Below are positions 1 through 9,507 of a stretch of DNA of 64,000 bases, piece by piece. Origin of the DNA: Siphonodentalium dalli (taxonomy: Eukaryota; Mollusca; Scaphopoda; Gadilida; Siphonodentaliidae); the NCBI GenBank assembly GCA_032622095.1, contig CP136063.1, positions 14,053,814 through 14,117,813 of the forward strand. Reading direction: 5' to 3'. The notes below the pieces were generated by a model, which made no database searches, had not been told where the DNA came from, and saw only the letters and a program-made list of their open reading frames with translations. Positions within the stretch are counted from its first letter, which is position 1; every line of letters begins with the position of its first letter. Both the position numbers and the translations under genes were made by a program.

Positions 1-557
1 CTAATTTGCTACAATTTTGACAAGTTGCTTGCGAAAATTGTCAACAAACATACCTTTCTGATCCTCCATTATGTCATTAAGTTTTTAGTGCGGGAATTGT
101 TCTCAATGCACATTGGAAACTGGATTTTGCGGCGATCGGGTTTCGCTATTTTGTTCGGAAAACCCCGCGCTATATATAGAAACGGAAACTAGAATACTCA
201 GAACAAACACCGGACAATGCCGAAGTTCTTCGGAACCTGAGTTCGGCTTTCAGTTAAGTAAACAAACAGAAAAAACAGCGATGTTGGTGACAATCAACCG
301 GAATATTCTATGCGTAATTTAACATGAAAGTTAGATTATTATACACCATTATGACCATAATATGTCTCTCTTTCCGATATATATAGCATCATATATTGAT
401 TCATTAGGTAAATCGAGTAAAATACACCACAGATTCCCGCCACAGATCGTGGGCGTAACTCGTGTGATAGGATTGGTATGCAAGCGGGCTGGGACTAAAA
501 ACAGCAAATCGCCATCCCAATATCTTAGCTGGTTTTAGTACAAGAAGACTGGGACTA
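1..557. mobile_element. Truncated copy of the 1.16-kb TIR element (right part)
   Basis: The window opens inside a second copy of the element described at 4628-5788. Bases 1-557 align collinearly with about 5232-5788, including the inner motif GACAAGTTGCTTGCG and the terminal inverted repeat ending in ...GACTGGGACTA. The left half lies outside the window, so its target duplication cannot be checked. The element ends exactly where the 90-bp tandem array begins. Confidence 0.75.
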
Positions 558-561
558 ATTA

Positions 562-1459
562 CAGCCATAGTTCTTAAATAGTCAAATGATTTGCTGTATA
601 TAATGCGATCCTGTGTGGATTTAAAGCTATCAGTGTGAATTATCATATGGTCAGCCATAGTTCTGAAATAATCAAATGCTTTGCTGTATATAATGCGATC
701 CTGTATGGATTTAATGCTATCAGTGTTAATTATCATATTACAGCCATAGTTCTGAAATAGTCAAATGATTTGCTGTATATAATGCGATCCTGTGTGGATT
801 TAATGCTATCAGTGTGAATTATCATATGATCAGCCATAGTTCTGAAATTTCAAATGCTTTGGTGTATATAATGCGATCCTGTGTGGATTTAATGCGATCA
901 GTGAGTGTTAATTATCTTATGGTCAGCCATAGTTCTGAAATAATCGAATACTTTGCTGTATATAATGCGATCCTGTATGGATTTAATGCTATCAGTGTGA
1001 ATTACCATATGATCAGCCACAGTTCTGAAATAATCAAATGATTTGCTGTATATAATGCGATCATGTATGGATTTAATGCTATCAGTGTTAATTATCATAT
1101 GGTCAGCCATAGTTCTGCATGGGTTTAATGATATTAGTGTTAATTATCATATGGTCAGCCATAGTTCTGAAATAATCAAATGCTTTGGTGTATATAATGC
1201 GATCATGTATGGATTTAATGCTATCAGTGTTAATTATCATATGGTCAGCCATAGTTCTGAAATAATCAAATGATTTGCTGTATATAATGCGATCATGTAT
1301 GGATTTAATGCTATCAGTGTTAATTATCATATGGTCAACCATAGTTCTGAAATAATCAAATGATTTGCTATATATAATGCGATCCTGCATGGATTTAATG
1401 CTATCAGTGTTAATTATCATATGGTCAGCCATAGTTCTGAAATAATCAAATGCTTTGCT
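562..1459 (-). repeat. 90-bp tandem array derived from a zinc-finger unit
   Basis: About ten head-to-tail units start at CAGCCATAG (562, 652, 741, 831, 924, 1014, 1104, 1156, 1246, 1336, 1426). The period is 89-93 bp, apart from one truncated 52-bp unit. Because 90 is a multiple of three, the minus strand reads as a 30-residue periodic peptide in long open stretches. That peptide keeps the C2H2 scaffold spacing K-S-F-x8-H-x3 (His replaced by Asn)-T-x-D, but both Cys positions read as Arg and Tyr. The array directly abuts decayed fingers of ZNF-A, and a single unit is fused to ZNF-D remnants near 15.9 kb. I read it as non-coding satellite DNA that arose from a finger, not as a gene. Confidence 0.8.
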
Positions 1460-1676
1460 GTGGGCGATCCCCAGTGTGAATCAGCTTATGCCTCGTCAGG
1501 TGACTCGATCCAGTAAATGATTTCTCACACACATCACATTGTTACGGGCGATCCCCGGTGTGGATCCTCTTATGCCTCGTCAGGCTACCCGTCTGGGTAA
1601 ACGATTTCTCGCACATGTCACATTGATACGGTCGATCACCGATGTGAATCCTCTTATGTGAAACCAGATGATTCGA
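1460..1676 (-). pseudogene. Decayed 3-prime fingers of ZNF-A
   Basis: In frame with ZNF-A beyond its stop codon, the minus strand still encodes about two and a half recognisable fingers (CDMCEKSF..., CDVCEKSF..., each followed by H-x3-H). They are interrupted by a TAG at 1677-1679 and a further TAA where the linker Tyr codon should be (near 1545). The fossil fingers then run, with a one-base frame change, into the 90-bp array at about 1460. The ancestral protein was therefore longer at its C-terminus. Confidence 0.75.
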
Positions 1677-3389
1677 CTAATTAAATGATTTACCCCACAC
1701 ATCACATTGATACGGGCGATCCCCGATGTGGGTCCTCTTATGCTTCGTCAGGTTACTTGATCCAGTAAATGATTTGTCGCAAACATCACATTGATACGGG
1801 CGATCCCCGCTGTGGATCCTCTTATGTTTCGTCATGTCACTCGATCCAGTAAATGATTTCTGGCACACATCACATTGATACGGGCGATCACCGGTGTGGA
1901 TCCTCTTATGTTTCGTCAGGTGACTCGATCCAGTAAATGATTTATCACACACATCGCATTGATACGGGCGATCCCCGGTGTGGATCATCTTATGTGAAAC
2001 CAGATGATTCGAGCAATAAAATGCTTTCTCACACACATCACATTGATATGGGCGATCCCCCGTGTGAATCCTCTTATGCCTCGTCAGGTGACTCGATCCA
2101 GTAAATGATTTCTCGCACAAATCGCATTGATACGGGCGATCCCCGGTATGGATCCTCTTGTGTTGCGTCAGGTTACTCGATTCAGAAAATGATTTATCGC
2201 ACACATCACATTGATATGGGTTATCACCCGCGTGGATTCTCTTATGTCTCGTTATGTAACTTGACTCAGTAAATGATTTATCGCACACGTCACATTGATA
2301 CGGGCGATCTCCGGTGTGGATCTTCTTATGGCTCGTCAGGTTACCCATTTGAATAAATGATTTATCGCACACGTCACATTGATATGGGCTATCCCCAGTA
2401 TGAAACCTCGTATGCCTCGTCATGTCACTCATCTGAATAAATGATTTATCGCATACATCACATTGATACGGGAGATCCCCGGTGTGGATCCTCTTGTGTC
2501 TCGTCAGGTGACTCGACTGAGTAAATGATTTATCGCACACATCACATTGATACGGGCGATCCCCAGTGTGTATTCTCTTATGTCTCGTTAGGTAACTTGA
2601 CTCAGTAAATGATTTATCGCACACATCACATTGATATGGGTTATCACCCGCGTGTATTCTCTTATGTCTCGTTAGGTAACTTGACTCAGTAAATGATTTA
2701 TCGCACACGTCACATTGATACGGGCGATCTCCGGTGTGGATCTTCTTATGGCTCGTCAGGTTACCCATTTGAGTAAATGATTTCTCGCACACGTCACATT
2801 GATACGGGCGATCCCCCGTATGAAACCTCGTATGCCTCGTCATGTCACTCATCTGAATAAATGATTTGTCACACACATCGCATTGATACGGGCGATCCCC
2901 GGTGTGGATCCTCTTATGCGTCGTCATGTGACTCGATCCAGTAAATGATTTCTCGCACAAATCACAATGATACGGGCGATCTCCCGTGTGGATTCTCTTA
3001 TGCATCTTCAGATTACTCGACTGAGTAAATGATTTCTCGCACACATCACATTGATACGGGCGATCCCCGGTGTGGATCATCTTATGTCTCGTCAGGTGAC
3101 TCGACCGAGTAAATGATTTCTCGCACAAATCACAATGATACGGACGAACTCCGGTATGGATCCTCTTATGTGTAGTTAGGCTACTCAGCTGAGTAAACGA
3201 TTTATCACACACATCACACCGATTCGGGCGGTCACCCGCGTGGATCCGCTTATATAAAGGAACATTCCGTTGTTTCGTATCATCGTACAACCAGCTAATT
3301 GAATCCATTTGTGGTTGAGAAGTAAACTCCGACCCGGTGTTTCTCTCCTCCTTTGTCTCCATCGCTGATAGATCCATCGATCCGTACAT
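1677..3389 (-). CDS. ZNF-A: poly-C2H2 zinc-finger protein (18 complete fingers)
   Basis: This is a long intronless ORF. I start it at the ATG at 3389 (MYGSMDLSAM...), or at the second ATG at 3377, because this N-terminus recurs in the paralogues. The ORF stays open back to 3560, but that extension is not frame-conserved in ZNF-B. An acidic/polar N-terminal segment of about 60 residues is followed by 18 complete fingers of the form C-x2-C-x12-H-x3-H. They are joined by TGDRPYQ linkers rather than the usual TGEKPY. Fingers 5-9 and 10-14 are a 420-bp duplication. A nineteenth finger is broken (second Cys replaced by Trp), and a TAG follows. No KRAB, SCAN, BTB or ZAD domain is visible. The family's usual role is sequence-specific nuclear DNA binding, which is inferred here. 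Expression is unknown, and the decayed 3-prime end leaves open that this is a degenerating gene. Confidence 0.75.
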   Translation of the reverse strand: MYGSMDLSAMETKEERNTGSEFTSQPQMDSISWLYDDTKQRNVPLYKRIHAGDRPNRCDVCDKSFTQLSSLTTHKRIHTGVRPYHCDLCEKSFTRSSHLTRHKMIHTGDRPYQCDVCEKSFTQSSNLKMHKRIHTGDRPYHCDLCEKSFTGSSHMTTHKRIHTGDRPYQCDVCDKSFIQMSDMTRHTRFHTGDRPYQCDVCEKSFTQMGNLTSHKKIHTGDRPYQCDVCDKSFTESSYLTRHKRIHAGDNPYQCDVCDKSFTESSYLTRHKRIHTGDRPYQCDVCDKSFTQSSHLTRHKRIHTGDLPYQCDVCDKSFIQMSDMTRHTRFHTGDSPYQCDVCDKSFIQMGNLTSHKKIHTGDRPYQCDVCDKSFTESSYITRHKRIHAGDNPYQCDVCDKSFSESSNLTQHKRIHTGDRPYQCDLCEKSFTGSSHLTRHKRIHTGDRPYQCDVCEKAFYCSNHLVSHKMIHTGDRPYQCDVCDKSFTGSSHLTKHKRIHTGDRPYQCDVCQKSFTGSSDMTKHKRIHSGDRPYQCDVCDKSFTGSSNLTKHKRTHIGDRPYQCDVWGKSFN

Positions 3390-3733
3390 AGTAACAACGG
3401 AATGGCTGACTAAATATAACAGAATATATAATGCAAGAGTTAAATTTATCAGAAAGACGATGCAGTTAGATTCGTGTGATGTGCCCAAAGAAACGCTTCT
3501 GTACTGAACACACGCGTCATATAAAATAAAAAATATGTCAACAACGAAAGGGAATTTCAAAAAGTGGTTTTAAACAGCGGAGGTCGGTACAGAACAATGT
3601 AATTTACACAGTCTATGTTACAAATGGACACCTCGTTAGTATTTGATATGCATGAGAAACAAAATGGGAGTGACCGGAGGCCGGAAACAACGGGTTGATT
3701 CTTCCGTACATCCAATACCAACGAGGTGTTTGC
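3390..3733 (-). promoter_or_regulatory. Conserved 5-prime block and hairpin upstream of ZNF-A
   Basis: This block is also present at 10900-11220 and 16931-17190, and as orphan copies at about 8990-9254 and 13700-14016. It holds the shared string TCAGAAAGACGATGCAGTTA and ends in inverted arms, ACACCTCGTT... (about 3629) and ...AACGAGGTGT (to about 3733), about 100 bp apart. Its position before each ZNF start codon suggests 5-prime UTR or promoter, or the terminus of the duplicated unit. Copies B and D keep only the first arm. No TATA box was assigned. Confidence 0.45.
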
Positions 3734-4627
3734 CTTACTAGAACATTTATGACCGTCTGGTGGTTCAAGATGTTAGAAACCAAGCCGGCCGATATCACTG
3801 TAGCTATACTAGGAGTGTGGGTGGTGACAGCTACGTGTATAGGTTACAGTACACCAACTATTCTCCATAGGCGACAGTGTTAATGCCCGGGAATTATGCT
3901 GGAACTTTCTAACCTAGTCAATTTTGAAAAATAACCCTTCGGACCCAAAAACAAATTAATAAGTCCGTGTGCCCTTTCCGTCTTTAAATGTACCACTTTT
4001 GATACCACGCTAATTCAGCACAAAAATCATCACCAAATTTTCAAGCATTAAATGCCAGGTTAATTATTTCGCCCACTCTGGATCAATATTCATTTAGGTA
4101 TAATATTTCCATGATGGCTCTGATTTTTTCTTGTTTCAGCATTAATTTTATCCCAATGTGACAGCACACCAGGGGGGGGGGGGGGGTATTGTTTTTTTTA
4201 ACTGGTGTACTATAACCAATCTAAGTGGTAGGTCGTTACCTGAGTGTCATCTGTATGGAAATGACTCGCCACTGAGCAGTTGTCACCACTTCAACTTTCT
4301 GGCGCATCGACGAAGTGGAAGCGTGATTCTCGTTGGCTTCGGCTGTGTGGACACATCTGCATGCCACGACGAGCAGCCCCACACCCGATGGTATAAGAGG
4401 CTCACAGTTTTTTTCCAAATTGTCGGTCATATTTATTCTAGCCGAGCCCGGATCGCGCATGAGTTGTTATAAGTTACAGGGCGAGTTGTTGCCGTATACA
4501 GTGTCATATGAGGCGAAGTGAGATTAATATCGGGCTCGGCGCTCTCGCTGAGCCTCATATGTCACCGTAGCCGGCAAAAACGAGCCCTGTAACGATTTTA
4601 TCATGTCACCCATATCATGTTTTCCGT
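3734..4627. other. Non-coding interval with a G-run and a long hairpin
   Basis: I see no supportable gene here. It contains a 15-base G run at 4172-4186 and an imperfect inverted repeat with arms of about 42 bp at 4472-4514 and 4552-4593 (TTACAGGGC.../...GCCCTGTAAC, loop about 37 bp). The hairpin is probably a foldback element. The last nine bases (4619-4627) are the left target duplication of the next element. Confidence 0.6.
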
Positions 4628-5788
4628 TAGTCCAAGTCTTCTTGTACTAAAACCAGCTAAGATATTGGGATGGCGATGCTGGCATTTAGTCCAAGACCGC
4701 CCTATATGCTCGCTTATGACACGGCTTAAGCGTTAGTGACCCGCTCAAATAAAACCACAATTATATGAAATAAAATATCACAATTGCGACAATAAACGGA
4801 TATTTTCCGCAGAAGACATGCTCTTTTATCTGAAACCCACATCAGTTGTGAATTTAAAACGGTAATTTAATGCGAAAAGAGACATTTACCTCAATGTTTA
4901 CAATTTTTTTTAAATATGCGAACTCGGTTGACCTAGCGAACTGTGTTCGGCATTTTCCGTTGAAAATATTCCGTAGATTTTGGACAACAACGCAAATTAC
5001 GATGAATTCTCCATTGTAATCGTAATTATGTGTGTCAATAAATAAAATAATAAATAGATTAATTAAACATTGGAGATATAAATGTAATACACTAAATAAA
5101 TTACCGAGAATTACAAAATTTTGAACCTTAAGTTTGAAAAGTCCCACTAAAACGGAAGAACTATATTTCGAAACTGTGTGATTCGGTTCTCCGATTATTT
5201 TATCAACACAGATGTCAAAATGCACAAGAGTTCTAATTTGCTCCAATTTTGACAAGTTGCTTGCGAAAATTGTCAACAAAACTACCGTTCTGATCCTCCA
5301 TTATGTCATTAAGTTTTTAGTGCGGGAATTGTTCTGAAAGCACATAGAAAACTGGACTTTCGGGCGATCGGTTTTCGCCATTTTTGTTCGGAAAACCCGC
5401 GCTATATATAGAAACGGAAAGTAGAATTCCCAGAACAAACAGCGGATTATGCCGAACTTATTCGGATCACTTCGGCTTTCGGTTAAAACGTAACAAACAG
5501 AGAAACAAATCGATGTTTGTGGCAATCAACCGGAATATTCTATGTGTAATTTAACATTAAAGTTAGATTATTATACACCATTATGACCATAAGATGTAAG
5601 CCTTTCCGATGTATATAGCACCATGCATTGATTTGCTAGGTAAATCGAGTAAAATACACCACAAATTCCCGCCACAGATCGTGGGCATAACTCATGTGGT
5701 AGGATTGGTATACAAGCGGGCTTGGACTAAACGCCAGCATCGCCATCCCAATATCTTAGCTGGTTTTAGTACCAGAAGACTTGGACTA
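4628..5788. mobile_element. Non-autonomous TIR DNA transposon, perfect 9-bp TSD (Mutator-like by TSD size)
   Basis: The element starts TAGTCCAAGTCTTCTTGTAC and ends with its inverted complement. The terminal inverted repeats extend at least 65 bp, through GATATTGGGATGGCGATGCTGG, with a few mismatches. It is flanked by a perfect 9-bp direct repeat, GTTTTCCGT, at 4619-4627 and 5789-5797. Nine-base duplications are characteristic of Mutator-like elements; assignment to that superfamily is inference, since no transposase lies inside. The AT-rich interior has only short spurious ORFs. A second copy is truncated at the window start. Confidence 0.85.
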
Positions 5789-5864
5789 GTTTTCCGTGTG
5801 AGAATTTGAATTACTTATACGAAGTTCATTACCTGCCAGTAAGTAAATTTGTTGTCTATGGCTA

Positions 5865-6392
5865 TTAAGGGTGGATTATCTCTTTGTAAACATGTATTAT
5901 ATAGTTACCGGGGTATAAAATATTAGATTTGAATCGAAGACTCCTGTCCGGAAATGCTTCTATCGATTAATATTAATTTTATTTCGAATATTTTCTGGTC
6001 TAAAAAGGTGTGTTTGTTCAGCTAACGAACAATAGTGGTTACTGTTAACAGAGACCAGAAATTATATTGTGCAATTTTGTCACAAATAAACGTTAATTAT
6101 ACTCATTATCGCTTATATCCGTGGAACAAAACAATACAAACAACCAATCTGTGAGATTTGACATTCGTTGCGTAGCCGTAGGAACAGCCCAGTGCTCTAT
6201 ATCGCAATACGGTCTCATCCGAATGGTCGGTTCTAAAAATAGTAACATAAACGGGCCCGATTTAATATTCGAAATAAAAACACTATTAATTGATAGAAGC
6301 TTTTCCGGACATAGGTCTTCAGTTCATATCTATTATTTTATACCCACGCAACTATTTAAAATTTGTTATTTAAAGAGATAATCCATCTTTAA
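5865..6392 (+). mobile_element. TTAA-flanked 528-bp MITE with ~130-bp TIRs (copy 1)
   Basis: It is bounded by TTAA and starts GGTGGATTATCTCTTTGTAA. The opposite end is an inverted copy (...AAAGAGATAATCCATC), and the inverted arms extend for about 130 bp. Copies occur at 6478-8223 (split), 22926-23454 (minus) and 57893-58420. TTAA duplications suggest piggyBac- or Kolobok-type mobilisation. The 86-codon ORF inside is conserved between copies only because the copies are similar; it lies largely in the TIR and I do not call it a gene. Confidence 0.85.
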
Positions 6393-6837
6393 CTTATGTA
6401 ACGTCACAGTGAACCTGTAAAGGCTGTCTTCCTGCTGTCCCCAAAACTGGAGGATATAAAGAAATCATAGAATTATTTTAAAGGTGGATTATCTCTTTGT
6501 AAACATGTATTATATAGTTACCGGGGTATAAATATTAGATTTGAATCGAAGACTCCTGTCCGGAAATGCTTCTATCGATTAATATTAATTTTATTTCGAA
6601 TATTTTCTGGTCTAAAAAGGGTGTGTTCGTTCAGCTAACGAACAATAGTGGTTACTGTTAACAGAGACCAGATATTTTATTGTACAATTTTGTCACACAT
6701 ACACGTTAATTATACTCATTATCGCTTATAACTGTGGAACAAAACAATACAAGAAAACCAGTCAGAAATGGTAACGCCACCAAAATAATATTATTAGCCA
6801 TAAATATAATTATAATATAATTATAATATAACATACT

Positions 6838-6877
6838 ATTCATTAGTTAGCGCTAATATAGGCGCTAACTAATGAAT
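6838..6877. repeat. Perfect 16-bp-arm inverted repeat
   Basis: ATTCATTAGTTAGCGC at 6838-6853 pairs with its complement at 6862-6877 across an 8-base loop. Outer AATAATATTATT flanks extend the symmetry. It lies in the insert that splits MITE copy 2 and may be the core of a foldback element. Confidence 0.8.
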
Positions 6878-7719
6878 AATATTATTTGATTCATCTTGAT
6901 TCATCTTATTTACAACTTTAAGGAGTCCGTCTGGCACACGAGACTATTTATCGCCGTTTGATTTGCACCAAGTGAACTCGGCGCATATATAATTGATAGA
7001 ACAGACCTCTATTATGATGATCGTGTCGTTATTTGTTTAAAATATGTATCAATTGACATATACGCACCCGTTCACTCATTAAAATCTACATATATCGCCC
7101 ATTTTAGGGGACCTCCGCGAATTCGGGGACTTCCGCAAAGTGACATCCGCAAATAGGGCCCTACTGAAAATCGTCGCACCCAATGCAATTTGTAAACAAA
7201 TACGATTGACATGCGTTTTAACGAGGTGAGCTTTAATTAAATGAAAGAAGCAATGCTATATAAACTATTTGTCATGGACTCAGCCAGTGTGCCATATATA
7301 TGTGTCAACTAAGGTCGCTTTGAGTGGTAAAAGTGAAAATGGAAATTCGGAAAATCCTATTGAAAATGAAAGTAGCCTACAATTTTGGGAATTCCGCGGC
7401 AGATTAAGAGAATCTATACTATTGAAAGTGCATGTACGATTCCTGGAATTCTATCAGATATCGCGACTGCTTATTTGTGATCATAGGTTATATATAGGGC
7501 CTATATGACCACGAAACGAGTCGAGTCACGATACATCCATCGGTACAAACACATTGTGTATACGATACAATTTTGACTTGATGACCAGAAATAAAAGATA
7601 GCGGTTACTCCAACAGAACAGGCATGCGCACTCCAAATAAAATTACCCATAATTCACTTCACTACACCAGGGGCTCCCAATGGGTTATACATTATGTTGA
7701 GGCTATCAGATTGTTTATA

Positions 7720-7880
7720 TTTTCAACAACATATTATTAAACCGGTGACTTTAAGTTTACAATTTCAGCCTGTCCTGACTCTCGATACGATTAAAGTCAT
7801 ATTTTCAAAAATATATTATTCACCGGTGGCGTTAACTTTACAATTTCAGCATCCACGTGATTCTATTGGTACGATTGAGT
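7720..7880. repeat. Imperfect ~82-bp tandem duplication
   Basis: TTTTCAA...ATATTATT...CCGGTG...TTTACAATTTCAGC is repeated once with an offset of about 82 bp and several substitutions. No gene was recognised. Confidence 0.55.
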
Positions 7881-8373
7881 AAGGTACAACAAAAAATCTC
7901 CCACAATGCATTCGCCCAGTCGACCACAGAATATCAAAATCTCCGAAACAACTTATACCGCATGTGGAGTAACAATCAATCTGGGACATTTGACTTTCGG
8001 TGCGTAGCCATAGGAACAATCCAGTGCTCTATATCGCAATATGGTATCATCCGAATGGTCTGTTTTAAAAATAGTCACATAAACCGTCCCGATTTAATAT
8101 TGGAAATAAAATCAATATTAATTGATAGAAGCTTTTTCGGACAGGGGTCTTCAGTTCATATCTATTATTTTATACCCACGCAACTATTTAAAATTCGTTA
8201 TTTAAAGAGATAATCCATCTGTAACGGTAATATGTAACTAAACACCTCTCTTAATAAACAGGTTTATCCATAACTTAACCTTAACTCCTATTGACATATC
8301 ACCTCTTGTTTTCATTGGTTTGGACTGGTAGGAGCTAGTCTGAATTCTTTATCAAAATGGCTGACTCGCAGTA

Positions 8374-9254
8374 GTATCACCTTGTATTGTGTTTGGTTAG
8401 AGCGACTCGTGATAGCATTACATTATCATCTGTATATATTAGTTGGGACTTCTCGCGATAGCATTTTTGGGACAGGAATGCTGATAATATGAAAATAGGG
8501 TTCCCCCCTCCTGATTTAAGTCAATAAGTAAACCATATGAGGTACCGCAAGCAAGCCCTCATTCAGTGACACCACATGGATGCTATGGTATATGACCAGA
8601 CTTATGGTCCAAATCTGTGATAAAATACATTAAAAACACCATATAAAAATATTAGAGTTCTGGGAATGAGACATCAATTCTTTGGATATAGGGATGCTGA
8701 TAATATGTAGTTAGGGATTATCATTGTTAAACAGTTGACTGTTGAGTACTCAGGCTAATTAAAACAGGTTAATATTAGCCCAATGCCCCCCTTGTGTTGC
8801 TAGGTGATACACCAAGTCATGCCAATAGTTTAAGGGTAGGTTAGATAGTAGTGACAATTACACTTAAGCGAAATCAATTGCGATTAAGCGCAATTCATTG
8901 CGATTACGCGTAAATGCCATATTGCTGCTTAAGCACAATATGTGGTATTTGCTCTTAAGCGCAATCGGTTGCCTCACTAAATATTACAGAACAGTTATAC
9001 AAGAGATAAATTTATCAGAAAGACGATCCAGTTAGACTCCCGTCCAAAGAAACGCTCCTGTAAATTAATAATATCTCAGCGCCGAAAAGGGCATTTCAAA
9101 AAGGGTTTTTTAAACAGTGGAGGTCTGAATAGAACAATGTAATTTACATACTCTATATTACAGATAGACACCTCGTTGATATTGGTTATGCCGGCGAAAC
9201 AACAGCGGGGGGACGAAGGTTGTTTCTCCCGCATATCCAATGCCAACGAGGTGT
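8374..9254. repeat. Segmental duplicon (copy 1) with orphan ZNF 5-prime block
   Basis: From TTGTATTGTGTTTGGTTAG onward this region is collinear with 13435-14016, though copy 1 has about 320 extra bases around 8640-8950. The shared segment continues into ZNF-B here and ZNF-C there, making a direct segmental duplication of over 2 kb. Its right part (about 8990-9254) is the ZNF 5-prime block and hairpin without a coding body on its downstream side. Fingers of the neighbouring unit begin immediately after the hairpin arm. Confidence 0.75.
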
Positions 9255-9507
9255 CATTTGGAACATTTCACATTGATATGGCAGATCTCCTGCATGTGTG
9301 GATAACCATATGTCTCGTCAGACGACTCGACCCAGCGAATGATTTCTCGCACATATCACATTTATACGGGCGATACCCCGTGTTAATGCTCGTATGTATA
9401 GTCAGGTAACTTGAGTGAGTAAATTATTTCTCGTACACATCACATTGATACGGGCGATAACCCGTGTGGATCCTCTTATGTATAGTCAGGTAACTTGAGT
9501 GAGTAAA
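9255..9507 (-). pseudogene. Decayed 3-prime fingers of ZNF-B
   Basis: Three finger remnants continue in frame after the ZNF-B stop (THSSYLTIH..., THSSYLTIH..., AGSSRLTRH...). In two of these junctions (ending at about 9505 and 9421) the Ser codon of the K-S-F motif is TAA rather than TCA. One Cys is replaced by Tyr. The remnants stop at the orphan hairpin arm near 9254. Confidence 0.75.

Larger units (their letters stand above)
6478..8223 (+). mobile_element. TTAA MITE copy 2, split by ~1.2 kb of inserted DNA
   Basis: The left half of the MITE (6478 to about 6765) begins at TTAA as in copy 1. The matching right half is at about 7968-8223, in the same orientation, ending in GATAATCCATCTGTAA with a decayed TTAA. 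The intervening ~1.2 kb is absent from the other copies, so it is probably a nested insertion. The insert includes a 16-bp-arm hairpin at 6838-6877 and an imperfect ~82-bp tandem duplication at 7720-7880. Confidence 0.7.

Noticed and set aside
562-1459. CRISPR-like regular repeats, or a repeat-protein gene
   Set aside because: Units are contiguous with no unique spacers, the genome is animal, and the long frames follow from a 90-bp period; there is no start, promoter or conserved end.
6121-6381. Conserved 86-residue protein (also at 7857-8213, 22937-23167 and 58149-58409)
   Set aside because: It lies in TTAA MITE copies and ends inside the inverted terminus; conservation reflects element copies, not selection on a protein.
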